Assembly (NCBI GenBank): GCA_000727475.1
Contig: KL647290.1
Coordinates: 2,442,269-2,506,268, forward strand
DNA: 64,000 bases
Origin: Sarcocystis neurona
Lineage: Eukaryota > Apicomplexa > Conoidasida > Eucoccidiorida > Sarcocystidae
Reading direction: 5' to 3'
In this document: positions 48,601 to 56,999 of the stretch, piece by piece
Position numbering within the stretch: the first letter of the stretch is position 1
Layout: every line of letters starts with the position of its first letter
Made by a program: the position numbers and the translations under genes
Notes under the pieces: generated by a model
Told to the model about the DNA's origin: nothing
Seen by the model: only the letters and a program-made list of their open reading frames with translations
Database searches by the model: none

Positions 48601-51600
48601 TGCGCCGTGGCTCGCGTTGCAGACGGTGGCACTTTTTTCTCGTTCGTGGCATGTAGGCGTGTGCGGCTCGGTGAGCGAGAGCGGGGTGGTGTGTGGATGA
48701 AAACAGCTGCGCGCAAAGGGATGCGCAAGACGACCGCGTGTCTGTGCGGGGGCGCGGTGCATGCGCGTCAAGAGAACGTCCCCGCTGATTGCCGCGCGCA
48801 GGAGCGCTTCTGCCTGCGCTCCACGTGCGAGGAAGTGGGCGGGAGATCTCAGCGGCGTGGAAACGAAATGCTTGTGTGCAGTCCTTTGGGGTTTCTCCTT
48901 CGTTTAGTAACGCACTGCGTTGCATGTCTCGCTCTCGCTCTGTGTGTGCGGGGGCGTAGATTTTGCTCAGCAGTCTCGTCTCCCATCCTGCGTTGGATGT
49001 GCAACCAGCTGCGCGTTTGCGGCTGCATGTGTCCCGGCGGTCTCACAGAGAGAGAGAAGCTGCGGGGGTTTGTTGAGATGCCAGGACGTAGCAACCTGCG
49101 CATGTACGTGGGGATTTTATTAGTACAGGCGTTGGAGGGGGAGACGCACGTGTAGTACCGTCGCCTACCCGAGAAATACAAGGGGATGTGTGCACGTGTC
49201 AAAAGCAGACACAAACTCCACTTGGAAGAGAAGACACCGGTGCCATGGAACACGACCGTGGCACTTTAGTATACACAGATAAAAAAAGAGCGAAAGAGAC
49301 TGCACCTGTGTAGAAGGAACTTCAGTAGAGAATCACGTCGGTTATATATATATAGAGAGAGAGAGAGAACACCTGGGTATAGAAACAGGAAGCGTCGTAG
49401 CACAGAAACGTACCGCCGTTGCATCGGCGACCTTGTGTTGTTGGACGCACGGATGCTTGGGCGGCTGTGCATATCTGTGCGGGCGGTTGCAAAGGGGCTG
49501 GGCTTCTGTCTGCGCCTCGGTCACTTTCAAATGACTGCTGTGCGCGGCGTGGCTCTGCTGGGCGGTGGTGCAGCGGCTACGAAGATGAATTTAAACGGCA
49601 CTGGCTTGGCGTAGACTACAAATTAGGCGGCCGTCGAGGCAACTGCATGCGCCAAACGAACGTCAGCAACATCCGACTTCAGTACCGGTAAGCCCCTCCT
49701 CCCATAGTTCAACTTGTCCTCCCACATATTACATATACACTACGTGTATATTATATATATGATATACATATAGTACCTGTTTGGCATATATATATATATA
49801 TGTATATAAATATTATATACATACATTGTATGTACACACATATAACATGTAATGCATATTTCAGTACTGTGTACATAATATTGTAGTATACATTAGGTAT
49901 ATTATATGTATGTACATACAATATATATATATATGTTGTGTGTACATACATATAATATATGTGACGACAAGCACAAGAATGTAGGAAAGTATATTTGTCT
50001 GTGTCTGTGTATGTGGGGATGTACGTCTACAGGTGTATATATACACACATGTGCACATAGGTGTATTATATATATATCTATGTATTCTCGAACATCCTTG
50101 TTAGAGGCTGAGACACACACGCACAAGTACGCGCAGATCTACACATACATATGTAGACAGTCGTAGACAGATATCCAGGCCCGGACGTGTTTCTCAGCCG
50201 GTGGAAGTTGTGTGCGTAGAGGACGGCGGCTGAGGTGTGTGCGTCACACTACGCTGGAGTGTCTGTGGAGAGACTTCCGAAGGTAGAGTCCTCCTCTTCT
50301 GTTTTCTGCATGTTTGGGTCCCTGCGATGACTCTATTCACCCGGTTGTATGTACACGTGTATATGCGTATGTATACGCATATAATATACACACATGTATA
50401 CGCTTATACATACGTACATATATGCATATATATGTATACACACACATATGTACAAATATATACATACGTCCACACGCGTTTGTGTATCCATATTATATAC
50501 ACACATATATATACACATCTATTTCTGTGATCGACGTGTGGTAGATTCGTTTCAACTCGCCTGTGTAGCCGTTGGGAGTGACCGGCCCGAGCTTTTTGCG
50601 TGTAGCTGCTCCTCATTTTATTTGTTCTGAAGGGTGTGAAGTTTCTTTTACCCTCGTCTTCTTTTTTTGCAGAGAGGATGCGCTACGTGAAGAATTCAAC
50701 TACATGCACGACGTGTTAGCTCTGCGTATTGCGATATCTATGCCGCTGCCGCTGCTCTCCGCCTCCTCTGCCCAGGCGTCGCCGGCGCCAGCCCAGGGCG
50801 CCAGCAGCAGCGCCGCAGCAGCCGGCATACCCGCTGCTGCTGCTGCTCTCTATGGAACTCCCGCATTCCCTGCGAGCTTCACTCTGTCTCCGACACGTGC
50901 GCCCGCCGTCGACGCTACTGGTATTTGTCCTCCCGTTGCTGCGTCTGGTGTTTTGGTGCATCCTGCTGCTGCTGCCGCTCCCGCTGCTGCCTTCGCAACG
51001 CCGTCCATCCCCAGTTGGGCAGCAGGCGCGCGGCGTCCATTGCCTGCAGAGCCGGTAACAGCGGCGACCCCCGCCGCAACTTCCACCAGGGATGCGACGG
51101 AGCTGCAGCGAGAAGTGCAAGCAGCAAAGAAGCAGCAGCTGCAGCAGCCCAGTGACGCGGCAGCGCGTCACCAGCAGCTGCTTTGCACGAACGGCTCTCT
51201 GAGCGCAACTGCTGCGCTTCGTCCTGCAGACGCTGCTGCTGCCGAGGGTGCGGGTGCCACTGCTGTTCCTGCTGCTGAAGACGGTAGGACATACGCAGAA
51301 AGAGCAACAGCAGTAGCAGCAGGGGCAAACGAGAAGGTTGCTGCCGAACACGCGCGCGCCGGCGCAGCAGCAGATCGCGCAGCTGTGCCTGCTGCAGCGG
51401 TGGCTGCCTGTGCGGCTTCTCCAGGCGTGCACTCCTTCCCTGCGTTAGGTGACGGACCGCCAGGCGCTCCCGGTGCAGTTCTCGCTAGTGCAGAATCTGC
51501 TTCTCCTGGTGCTTCTGCTGGTGTCGAGGCTGCTGCCGCTGCGCCTGCAGCTGGCCGGCCCCTCGGCGCCGTCGCGGTGACACCAGGAAGAGGAGGAGAA

Positions 51601-54600
51601 GACACAACGCGGACGCCGCACGCGGCGGCAGCAGCAGCAGCAACACGCAGTGATCAGGAACAAGGTGGCGCTGCCGCAGCAGCATTGCAGATGCCAGCAG
51701 GAGCAACAGCGGCAGCGCTTCCAGCAGCAGGAGCCGTTCCTGACATACTGGTGTTGCAGCCCGTAGAAGCAGCAGTTGGAAACCTTTCTGCTGCAGTGGC
51801 TGCGGGTCTGGTGGTGGCGCAGGGCGTCGCAGCCGCTGCTGCGGCAGGAGGAGAAGAGAATGCGGCGGCTGCAGCAGGAAAAGAAATGAGTTCTGTCAAA
51901 GAGGCAGCAAATAAATTTCTCGAAGTGGCAGAAGAAAGTGGTAGTATCGAGCTGCTCCGTCTGACAGAACTCGACGGTACGCCATCTTTTTCGCCCGCAA
52001 CGCGAAAACGGCGTTCACCAGATACGTGTACCTCCACATACATTTATATACACATATATGTATGTATATATGCATGTATCCGTATACTTATATACATATA
52101 CACGGAATGGTGCGTAGTTGCACCGTCCCCGTGTACTTATGTATATATATATATATATGTATGAGACCTAGCTGTGTGTATTCTGGTATTTGGTAATTCG
52201 AAAGACACAGGAAAGAAAGGGAGCCAGATAATCGAATGGGTGTTGCAGCAGTTTGCCGGGTTGTTAGGCCCCACTGCTTTTTGACGCCGCATGGCTGCTG
52301 CTGGTGCTACGGGTGCGTCCTCCTGCTGCAGCACCGCGCAGTCAGTGGAGCGCGTGCTGCTCTGACGTTCGAAGGAGCTGCTGCTAATGCTGCTCCACGA
52401 GCACAAGGCAGAAGCTGCTGTTCCGTTCTTGTGTGGGGTCGCGTCCTTCGGTTCTGCTGCTGCGGTTCGCCGCTGTCGCCACACGGCTGCGGGCATGCCC
52501 AGCTGCGTGCCGTGCTGCAGTATGTACGTATGCTGGAGACGCACGTGTGCGCGTAGATGTTCACATATATAAATATATATATGTGTATGTATGTGTGTGT
52601 GTGTGTGTACACGTAAATAGCCACCCTGGCGCACGCATATGTCTGTTGCCACTTAAGCCTCCTTTTGCACTGACGTATATGTCTGTTGTATTACACTCGT
52701 GACAGGTGTGTCTATATAGCTGCGTATCCATCTATATATATATAAATATACGCTAAGGAAGCAGACACATGTGTATGTGTGTATGTGCGCGCTAAATAGT
52801 TACCAACTATTTGGCGGATGTCGTCGCGGACGACAATATCGCATGTCTTGCTGTAGACGTGTAAACTAGCATCTTACATTTGTCTGTCTGCCGCACAGCT
52901 ATCGAATATATATCGGGCGACGATTGTTAGACGTGCGTAGCACCTGCGTGTGTGCGGCGGTACACACACGTGTGCGTCTTTTTCTGTGCGTGCGTCTCGA
53001 CGTTCTTCGTATCTGTATGCGTATCTGTCTGTGTGTCTTTTCCTCTGTGTGTGTGTGTGTACCTTTTACCGTGTCTGTGCCTCTGTCCCTGTGTGTCTCG
53101 GTGTCTGTGTGTCTACACACGTGTTTGTCGCGGAGGGGGGTTTGCGACGGAGGGAGCGTCTTGCCGACTGCTCGCCGGCATGCATGGGGCGCATGCGTCT
53201 CTGTTGTTTCTGTGTACTCATGCATGTGTGAGGGTGTCTGCGGGGAAAAGCGTGTACCGAGATATGCGTAGGTGGCGAATGTGTGTAGACAGTTGCTGTT
53301 GTGGAATTTTGCTGCGTCGGCTGTGGGGTCCACGTGCTGCGCTTCGGTTACAGCAACAGGAGGGATGGCCAGACACTCGAGCGCAGATCTGTGCGTGATG
53401 GACGGCCCGACGCGTGAGGCCCTGCAGACGCTTGAGAGTTCTACACACCTCGGGACGGCCGCCTTTGCCAGCAGCAACAGCAGCAGCAGCGACAGCAAGA
53501 CGGACGAGAGCAGCAGACGCGTCAGCAACACGCCAGGCGGGGGCAGCAACGGCGACAGCACCAGCGAGAGCAGCCGCATTGCCACCGGGAAGAACACGTT
53601 GACGAGTAGCCGCAGCAGCAGCAGCCGCGTCCCTGACGAGCGCGGCAACCGCAGGGGGCCGGGCTTGTTCCACGGCGACAGCACCAGCAGCGTCGAGCTG
53701 AACAACAACCAAGAGAAGGAGGGCAGAGAGGAAGAGGTGGAGGGAAGGACGGGAGACAGTACAGCCTACCGAAGCGGGGCAAGGCAGCGCAGTAGCGACG
53801 GTGGTCGACAAGAAGAACCGTCTGAAGTGGATAGCAGTTCAGGGTCTCACACATACGACAAGGCGTCTGGCTGCCTGTCAACTGGAGACAGCGGAACTGC
53901 TGCTCCCTTTGCAAAATCTTCGACAATTCCTTCTGTTGTTGTTTCTGCTGAAAATGCCGCCACCGCGTCTTCTGCTGCCACTGCTGCCTTCCGCGTCGTT
54001 TCGCCCTCTTGCGCGTCAAACAACGTCGGTGCTTCTGGCGCTTCTACTCGCACTTCCAAAGCCGCTGCTGCTGCAGCGGCGACGGCTGCTCCTGCAGCGG
54101 CGACAGCTGTTCACCTGCCGCATGCTCCTGCGCGTACCCCTGCAGCTGCTCCTGTGGCTGCCCGTGCCGGGGTGCCAATTCATGGTGGTGTTGCTGCGAC
54201 CGGTCCATCTAGTTCCCAGGCATCTGTGGCACGTGCACCTCCTACGTCTGGGGGCGTCTCTTCTACATCTGCTGCTGCTGCTGCTTTTCAGTCTGTTGCC
54301 GCCGCAGCTGCGCGTGTAGTGGATCGCGGAGGAAGAGCGCGCGCAGCAGAGCGGGAGGCAGTTGCGCCTGCAGCATTTCCTGCGGCTGTCGTCGCGGATG
54401 CTTCGCGTCGCTGGTCGAGAGGACACCAACTTGAAGACACACGGCCAGCGCGTGCAGAGGAAGACACGGACGAAAACACAGGACGGGAAGAGGAGGACAC
54501 CGAAACAGAGACAGCGTCGCTAGCAGCCGCAGTAGAGGAGGCGCAGCACGAAGGATTCCTCGCGAATGCAGAAGCCCCGCTGCGTCACCTGCTGCTGGCG

Positions 54601-54690
54601 GAAGAACTCGCTGCTGCGCAGCAGAGCGCAACGACGCGCCCCACTTCCGCGCCGCCTCGTCCTGCGCACACGCGTGAACCATCCTCTTGA
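28890..54690 (+). CDS. AMPD: AMP deaminase, 15 exons, with long N- and C-terminal extensions
   Basis: Proposed join: 28890-29480, 30855-31520, 32348-32542, 33399-33540, 35239-35434, 36964-37208, 38966-39149, 40893-41025, 43429-43625, 45087-45265, 46562-46680, 47684-47745, 49574-49687, 50673-51976, 53360-54690; about 1885 residues. AMP deaminase converts AMP to IMP and ammonia in purine salvage. Core blocks occur in order: [30 protein letters not shown] (zinc-site HxH near residues 580-582), [33 protein letters not shown] (near 851), LSPLSNN, STDDPL (catalytic Asp near 929), LCELARNSV and KRHWLG. Every junction is GT/AG with matching phase. The enzyme core spans roughly residues 400-1030. The residues before and after are Ala/Ser/Gly/Gln-rich. 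The start at 28890 is the first ATG in the first exon; an upstream exon is possible. Confidence 0.92.
29521..29625. repeat. TA/TGTA tract in AMP deaminase intron 1
   Basis: (TA)7 is followed by TATACGTATGTGTATATATG sequence. It sits 40 bp after the donor of exon 1. Confidence 0.8.
29928..29981 (+). CDS. AMPD: Possible AMP deaminase cassette exon
   Basis: 54 nt between a GCTACAG acceptor and a GTGAGG donor, phase 0 on both sides, so it fits between exons 1 and 2 with or without inclusion. It encodes [18 protein letters not shown]. The flanking sequence switches to exon-like CAG polarity here. Only splice sites and phase support it. Confidence 0.35.
30855..31520 (+). CDS. AMPD: AMP deaminase exon 2
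   Basis: 666 nt, phase 0 on both sides. The acceptor is TGTGCAG and the donor GTGCGT. It starts [17 protein letters not shown], has an Ala/Gly/Pro/Ser-rich middle with a run of over 12 Ala, and ends [19 protein letters not shown] then ESVEAVR. The end corresponds to the 'FQRVTISGEE..VP...DAAKxVV' block at the start of the AMP deaminase core in animals and fungi. Confidence 0.8.
32348..32542 (+). CDS. AMPD: AMP deaminase exon 3
   Basis: 195 nt, phase 0 on both sides. The acceptor is CTGCTGCAG and the donor [18 protein letters not shown] continues the helix begun at the end of exon 2 (animal 'VVRALFIREKYM'). FYMLDGVYQ at its end matches the 'GVxxVY' strand before the core barrel. Confidence 0.83.
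33035..33300. repeat. TA tracts in AMP deaminase intron 3
   Basis: (TA)n runs at about 33048-33066 and 33226-33298, with a GAGAGAGAGA run near 33150, lie just upstream of exon 4. Confidence 0.8.
33399..33540 (+). CDS. AMPD: AMP deaminase exon 4
   Basis: 142 nt, phase 0 in and phase 1 out. The acceptor is TACTGCAG and the donor [24 protein letters not shown] matches the helix 'LxEFVxDVNVLMxxIxNGP' just before the catalytic barrel. It is preceded by a short Pro-rich linker. Confidence 0.85.
35239..35434 (+). CDS. AMPD: AMP deaminase exon 5 (zinc-binding HxH)
   Basis: 196 nt, phase 1 in and phase 2 out. The acceptor is GCGTGCAG and the donor GTATGA. It begins [17 protein letters not shown] and carries the AMP deaminase signature [15 protein letters not shown]. 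The two His of THVH are metal ligands in the adenosine/AMP deaminase family. It is the best-conserved exon of the gene. Confidence 0.95.
36320..36940. repeat. TG/TATG-rich microsatellite in AMP deaminase intron 5
   Basis: About 600 bp of GTGTGTATGT, TATATATG and GTGTGTGTGT sequence ends only some 25 bp before the acceptor of exon 6. On the sense strand it is TG/TA-rich rather than CTG-rich. Confidence 0.85.
36964..37208 (+). CDS. AMPD: AMP deaminase exon 6
   Basis: 245 nt, phase 2 in and phase 1 out. The acceptor is TCGCACAG and the donor GTAAGA. It encodes [16 protein letters not shown], then an 'LRDIF' helix, [18 protein letters not shown], and [20 protein letters not shown]. All match AMP deaminase cores in order. 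Confidence 0.94.
37660..38640. repeat. TG/TA microsatellite block in AMP deaminase intron 6
   Basis: Long interrupted runs of GTATGTATGTGTGTGTGTG and TATATATATATA, with recurring 'GTAGAGGACCC' / 'GCAGAGGACCC' blocks near 37752 and 37958. It fills most of the 1757-bp intron. Confidence 0.8.
38966..39149 (+). CDS. AMPD: AMP deaminase exon 7
   Basis: 184 nt, phase 1 in and phase 2 out. The acceptor is TTTTGCAG and the donor GTACGC. It encodes [34 protein letters not shown] and RWMVQVPR, matching the family blocks 'EVMSDLEE', 'LSIYGRS' and 'VRWxVQVPR'. Confidence 0.94.
40378..40425. repeat. TA/TG tract in AMP deaminase intron 7
   Basis: TGTACATATACATATATATG followed by TGTATGTATATATATTCGCAGG. 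A TTCGCAG inside could act as a decoy acceptor, but no family-matching frame follows. Confidence 0.6.
40893..41025 (+). CDS. AMPD: AMP deaminase exon 8
   Basis: 133 nt, phase 2 in and phase 0 out. The acceptor is CTGCTGCAG. The donor GTCGGT is weak and was chosen because FLTM joined to LVGWDSV of exon 9 restores the family spacing between 'FL' and 'GxDSVDDES'. It encodes [18 protein letters not shown] and FEPLFEAV. Confidence 0.85.
41617..41990. repeat. Imperfect direct repeats in AMP deaminase intron 8
   Basis: A motif like TTTGTATGTAGCCCAGTACC recurs about seven times, near 41620, 41700, 41750, 41795, 41870, 41920 and 41965, at 40-80 bp spacing and with drift. The copies are not in one reading frame. 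Confidence 0.75.
42500..42990. repeat. Extreme polypyrimidine stretch in AMP deaminase intron 8
   Basis: About 490 bp of CT-rich sense strand with a run of about 11 C near 42780 and TCTCTCTGTCTC repeats. It produces a long purine-rich antisense frame that I do not regard as a gene. Confidence 0.85.
43429..43625 (+). CDS. AMPD: AMP deaminase exon 9
   Basis: 197 nt, phase 0 in and phase 2 out. The acceptor is TTGGCAG and the donor GTATGT. It starts [11 protein letters not shown], then [17 protein letters not shown] and a stretch ending GMHALAFR. All match AMP deaminase cores. Confidence 0.94.
43861..44110. repeat. 65-bp tandem repeat with palindromic core in AMP deaminase intron 9
   Basis: Four units start at about 43861, 43926, 43991 and 44056, an exact 65-bp period. 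Each carries GTGGCTAGCCAC or a one-base variant, a perfect 12-bp palindrome in the intact form, followed by a GAGTCCGCAGCCGTAGG-type block. Confidence 0.92.
45087..45265 (+). CDS. AMPD: AMP deaminase exon 10 (HCGEAG metal/active site)
   Basis: 179 nt, phase 2 in and phase 1 out. The acceptor is GCGTGCAG and the donor GTGAGC. It starts with PHCGEAG, the conserved active-site block with a metal-ligand His and catalytic Glu, followed by [20 protein letters not shown] and LSPLSNN. Confidence 0.95.
45638..45690. repeat. (TA)n-(GA)n-(TA)n composite microsatellite in AMP deaminase intron 10
   Basis: ATATATATATATATAGAGAG followed by further GAGA and TATATATATGATATGC. A clean composite dinucleotide tract. 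Confidence 0.85.
46562..46680 (+). CDS. AMPD: AMP deaminase exon 11 (catalytic STDDP)
   Basis: 119 nt, phase 1 in and phase 0 out. The acceptor is CTTTGCAG and the donor GTAAGC. It encodes [20 protein letters not shown], then PLMFHFT and LLEEYSVAA. The Asp pair in STDDP supplies the last metal and catalytic ligands. Confidence 0.95.
46745..47110. repeat. TA-rich microsatellite in AMP deaminase intron 11
   Basis: (TA)8-11 tracts lie near 46785-46802, 46846-46866 and 46962-46977. They are separated by repeated 'CACAGATAGATATATATG' / 'CACAGGGATATATATATA' spacers. Confidence 0.85.
47528..47628. repeat. 22-bp tandem repeat in AMP deaminase intron 11
   Basis: GGTTGGCTGCTGCTGCTGCGGC units start at 47528, 47550, 47572 and 47594, an exact 22-bp period. 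It is a CTG-rich array 55 bp upstream of the acceptor of the 62-nt exon 12. Confidence 0.92.
47684..47745 (+). CDS. AMPD: AMP deaminase exon 12 (62 nt)
   Basis: Very short, phase 0 in and phase 2 out. The acceptor is GCTGCTGCAG, set in a CTG run, and the donor is GTACGC. It encodes [20 protein letters not shown], matching '[17 protein letters not shown]' of other AMP deaminases. It would be easy for automatic gene finders to miss. Confidence 0.92.
49574..49687 (+). CDS. AMPD: AMP deaminase exon 13
   Basis: 114 nt, phase 2 in and phase 2 out. The acceptor is GGTGCAG and the donor GTAAGC. It encodes [13 protein letters not shown] and [12 protein letters not shown], matching 'SGFxxxxKxHWLG' and 'RTNVPxIRxxYR'. 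Confidence 0.93.
49740..50525. repeat. TA/TG microsatellite in AMP deaminase intron 13
   Basis: Mixed TATATATA, TACATACA and GTGTCTGTG sequence covers most of the 985-bp intron. A gap of plain sequence lies at about 50170-50340, which contains no exon-like frame. Confidence 0.8.
50673..51976 (+). CDS. AMPD: AMP deaminase exon 14 (end of core plus Ala-rich tail)
   Basis: 1304 nt, phase 2 in and phase 1 out. The acceptor is TTTTTTTGCAG. The first 22 residues, [20 protein letters not shown], are the normal C-terminal helix of AMP deaminases. About 410 residues of Ala/Gly/Pro/Gln/Ser-rich sequence with several poly-Ala runs follow. The frame stays open past the proposed donor (GTACGC at 51977) into TA-repeat sequence to a stop at 52164. 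The TA-encoded Tyr/Ile peptide there is implausible, so splicing to exon 15 is preferred. Confidence 0.78.
51977..53359 (+). other. AMP deaminase intron 14 (inferred)
   Basis: 1383 bp: TA tracts at 52030-52165 and 52565-52615, a CTG-rich segment at 52.29-52.50 kb, and a TG/CT-rich segment at 52.93-53.25 kb. If exon 15 is not part of the gene, this would instead be intergenic. Confidence 0.5.
53360..54690 (+). CDS. AMPD: AMP deaminase exon 15 / C-terminal tail (or separate gene)
   Basis: 1331 nt, phase 1 in, ending at TGA 54688-54690. The acceptor is GCAACAG. It encodes 443 codons rich in Ser, Ala, Thr and Arg, with poly-Ser, an [18 protein letters not shown] acidic patch and a final helix-like [12 protein letters not shown]. 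Sense-strand CAG/AGC polarity marks it as coding. No domain is recognised. Phase match is the only link to exon 14. An ATG at about 53365 would let it stand as a separate gene. Confidence 0.5.
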
Positions 54691-56780
54691 TGCCCTCTGG
54701 CGAGGCATGCACGCACCGCGGTCCGGCAGCAAGCACGTGCAGTGCTGCGCGTGTCTGTGTGTATGTGTGTGTGCGCCATAGGGCGGCGCGAAGCGCCTGT
54801 GTCCAGACGAATAGAACGCCAAGTCCGTGCGTGGACCAGGCGAGAGCGCGACACGTGTGGATGCGCCTGTGTGTAGAGCTGGCGAAGACAGCGGTCTGCA
54901 TACATTTCTTCGGGTGCGCACACGCTGTTGCGCAGGTGCAAATGTTCATGATGGCCACTTCGCACCGGAGTCGTTCACGCATGCGTTGATATTTCTGTTG
55001 TTCGGAAACTTCCCCAATATTGAAGAAACGTGTGACAGCGCATCCTGTTTCGCTGCAGGAGGCATCGTCCTCCCGTTGCCCGTGTGCGTGTGTGGACGTG
55101 GGGACGGGGGTCCGTGCGTGCGTACAGGTCGCTCTGCAGTGCTCTTGAGCAACCTAGTCAATGCGGCTGCAATGGGACATACATGCGTGCATGTGGCGGC
55201 GCGTGCGTCTAGCTCGCTATGGCCAACGGACGCCCAGAAAACCAGAGGATGATGTCTGCGTGTTGTCTGTGTGGGGGATGGTATCGGTTTTGACGAAATC
55301 CCGTAGGAGAGGAGGCGATTGAGAGGCGCACGCATGTATGGATATGTGTGTGTGTGTGTGTGTGTCCCCGCGTGTTCCGCGGGTGCATGCGGGTTCGGAC
55401 GGGCCTACCTGCAGCGACTGCGCTGCGTGCACGTGAATTTCAGGAATATGAGCACACTTGAGTTTGCTTGTGGGTCTCTTGAACATCCAGCCCGACACAA
55501 AAACAGCCACATTCTGCAGCTACACGTCTTATCAATGAATGTCACGCCCTTCTATAGAAGCGGTGTCTTCTGATATGCATACGTGCACGTGCTCGAGAGG
55601 TGGAGCACGCATTTGGTTACTCGTCTCAATCCACGGCAGCGTCTGCGCGTGCGTGTGGACAGGTGCACTTCCGGGGGCTTGCATCGTCATTCACGCGGGC
55701 TCCATGGCATGCACGCGCAGCACGACCTGTGGCCGGATTTAAACTCCCTGAAACCTCGAGCGCATGCGCCGCTTTTGCGCAGGCGTCGGACGTGCGTGCG
55801 TGCGTTTGCCTGAGTGCGCGCACAATCGTCCGAGTGTTTGCACACGCCTTTGTGCGCCTTGACCCGGGTGGGAGCACCCGCGTCGAGGTGCAGCTACGAC
55901 TGTGCGGTCGTTCTCGGGGAGCTGCCCTGGGGCTGGAGGCAGCATGCTGCCGCGGATAGGTCTTGCATATGGTAGCAGGTCAACAATAAAACCTCAATGC
56001 GGAGCGGCTACGCGCACACCCGGGAGGCACAACTGCAGCAGCGACAGGAACAGCACACTTGTGCGACAGACGCAGGTGGCGGTACACGGATAGCACCAGC
56101 ACTTGGCCATCCCAGTTCTGAAACCCTAGAATTTTCCAACATTCATGACGCCGTGTTCGCGCAGCTGTGAAGGGCACTCTGGTTTCTCTTTATTGGTGAG
56201 AAAACATTTTTTAACAGTGCCTCGGGGCGGTGTATACACACGGACGTGTACACGCTTGTAAAGTGAGACGCACAATACACGTGGAAGTTGCCCCGCCTCC
56301 TGCAGGATCGTACAACACATTTAGACATATACGTATAGATAGGTACAGTCTCGCTTGCGTGTTGACGTGTGTGGAGAGTCGCCGAGATGCAGGAGTCGTA
56401 CGTGTGTGTCAATACATGTGGACAAACCCAGAAGAGAAGATACACGCATATATGTGTACTTAGGCAAGCACAAACTTGCGTCCCTACCAGAGCTGCGGCT
56501 GCGCCGCGTGGGTGACAGAGCACAGTCCAACGAAGCAAACAAAAGATAGCTAATCCTGCAGTCATAACGCGATGCAGCGCTCGACGCCGGCAAGAAGACC
56601 ACACGCGGTCAAGCTATGGCGAGACAGATACTACGTGCGCTTCCCATCTGGACAAAACACGCAGGCGTAGAAGTGTACGCTTGCTATGTATGCAGTGAGA
56701 TAGTGTTTCCGTTGTGTGCACGTCTGCGTGTAAGGGCATATATATATACATATATATATAATGCATGTACATATATAGGG
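54691..56780. other. Region downstream of AMP deaminase, no gene recognised
   Basis: Mixed composition, with no triplet runs. (GT)n at about 55345-55366. An AATAAA occurs at 55986 and might serve as a polyadenylation signal for the upstream gene. Open frames are short and lack motifs. The least implausible is on the plus strand at about 54946-55110. Confidence 0.5.
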
Positions 56781-56801
56781 AAATAGTAGTCTGTATTCGA
56801 G

Positions 56802-56999
56802 ATGGATTTTCACTTTCGCATATTTACGGGTATAAATAAGCGTGTGTGTGGCACCAGCAAGCCGCGCGCGTGCGCAGGACTTCAGCGTCTTGCTGCCGTT
56901 GATGCGGGTGCCAAGGGCACATGTGCGTCGTCTTCTTCCCCTGGTGCTCATGCTGTAGAATTTGATGGCATGGAGTTTCTGTCACCGCCGCTGCCGTAA
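56802..56999 (+). CDS. Possible 3'-terminal exon, unknown gene
   Basis: The frame from about 56880 to a stop at 56999 reads VDAGAKGTCASSSSPGAHAV followed by EFDGMEFLSPPLP. It looks protein-like and is flanked by TA-rich sequence (56739-56776). A GCGCAG at about 56874 could be its acceptor. No upstream partner exon was found. Confidence 0.2.
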   Translation: MDFHFRIFTGINKRVCGTSKPRACAGLQRLAAVDAGAKGTCASSSSPGAHAVEFDGMEFLSPPLP

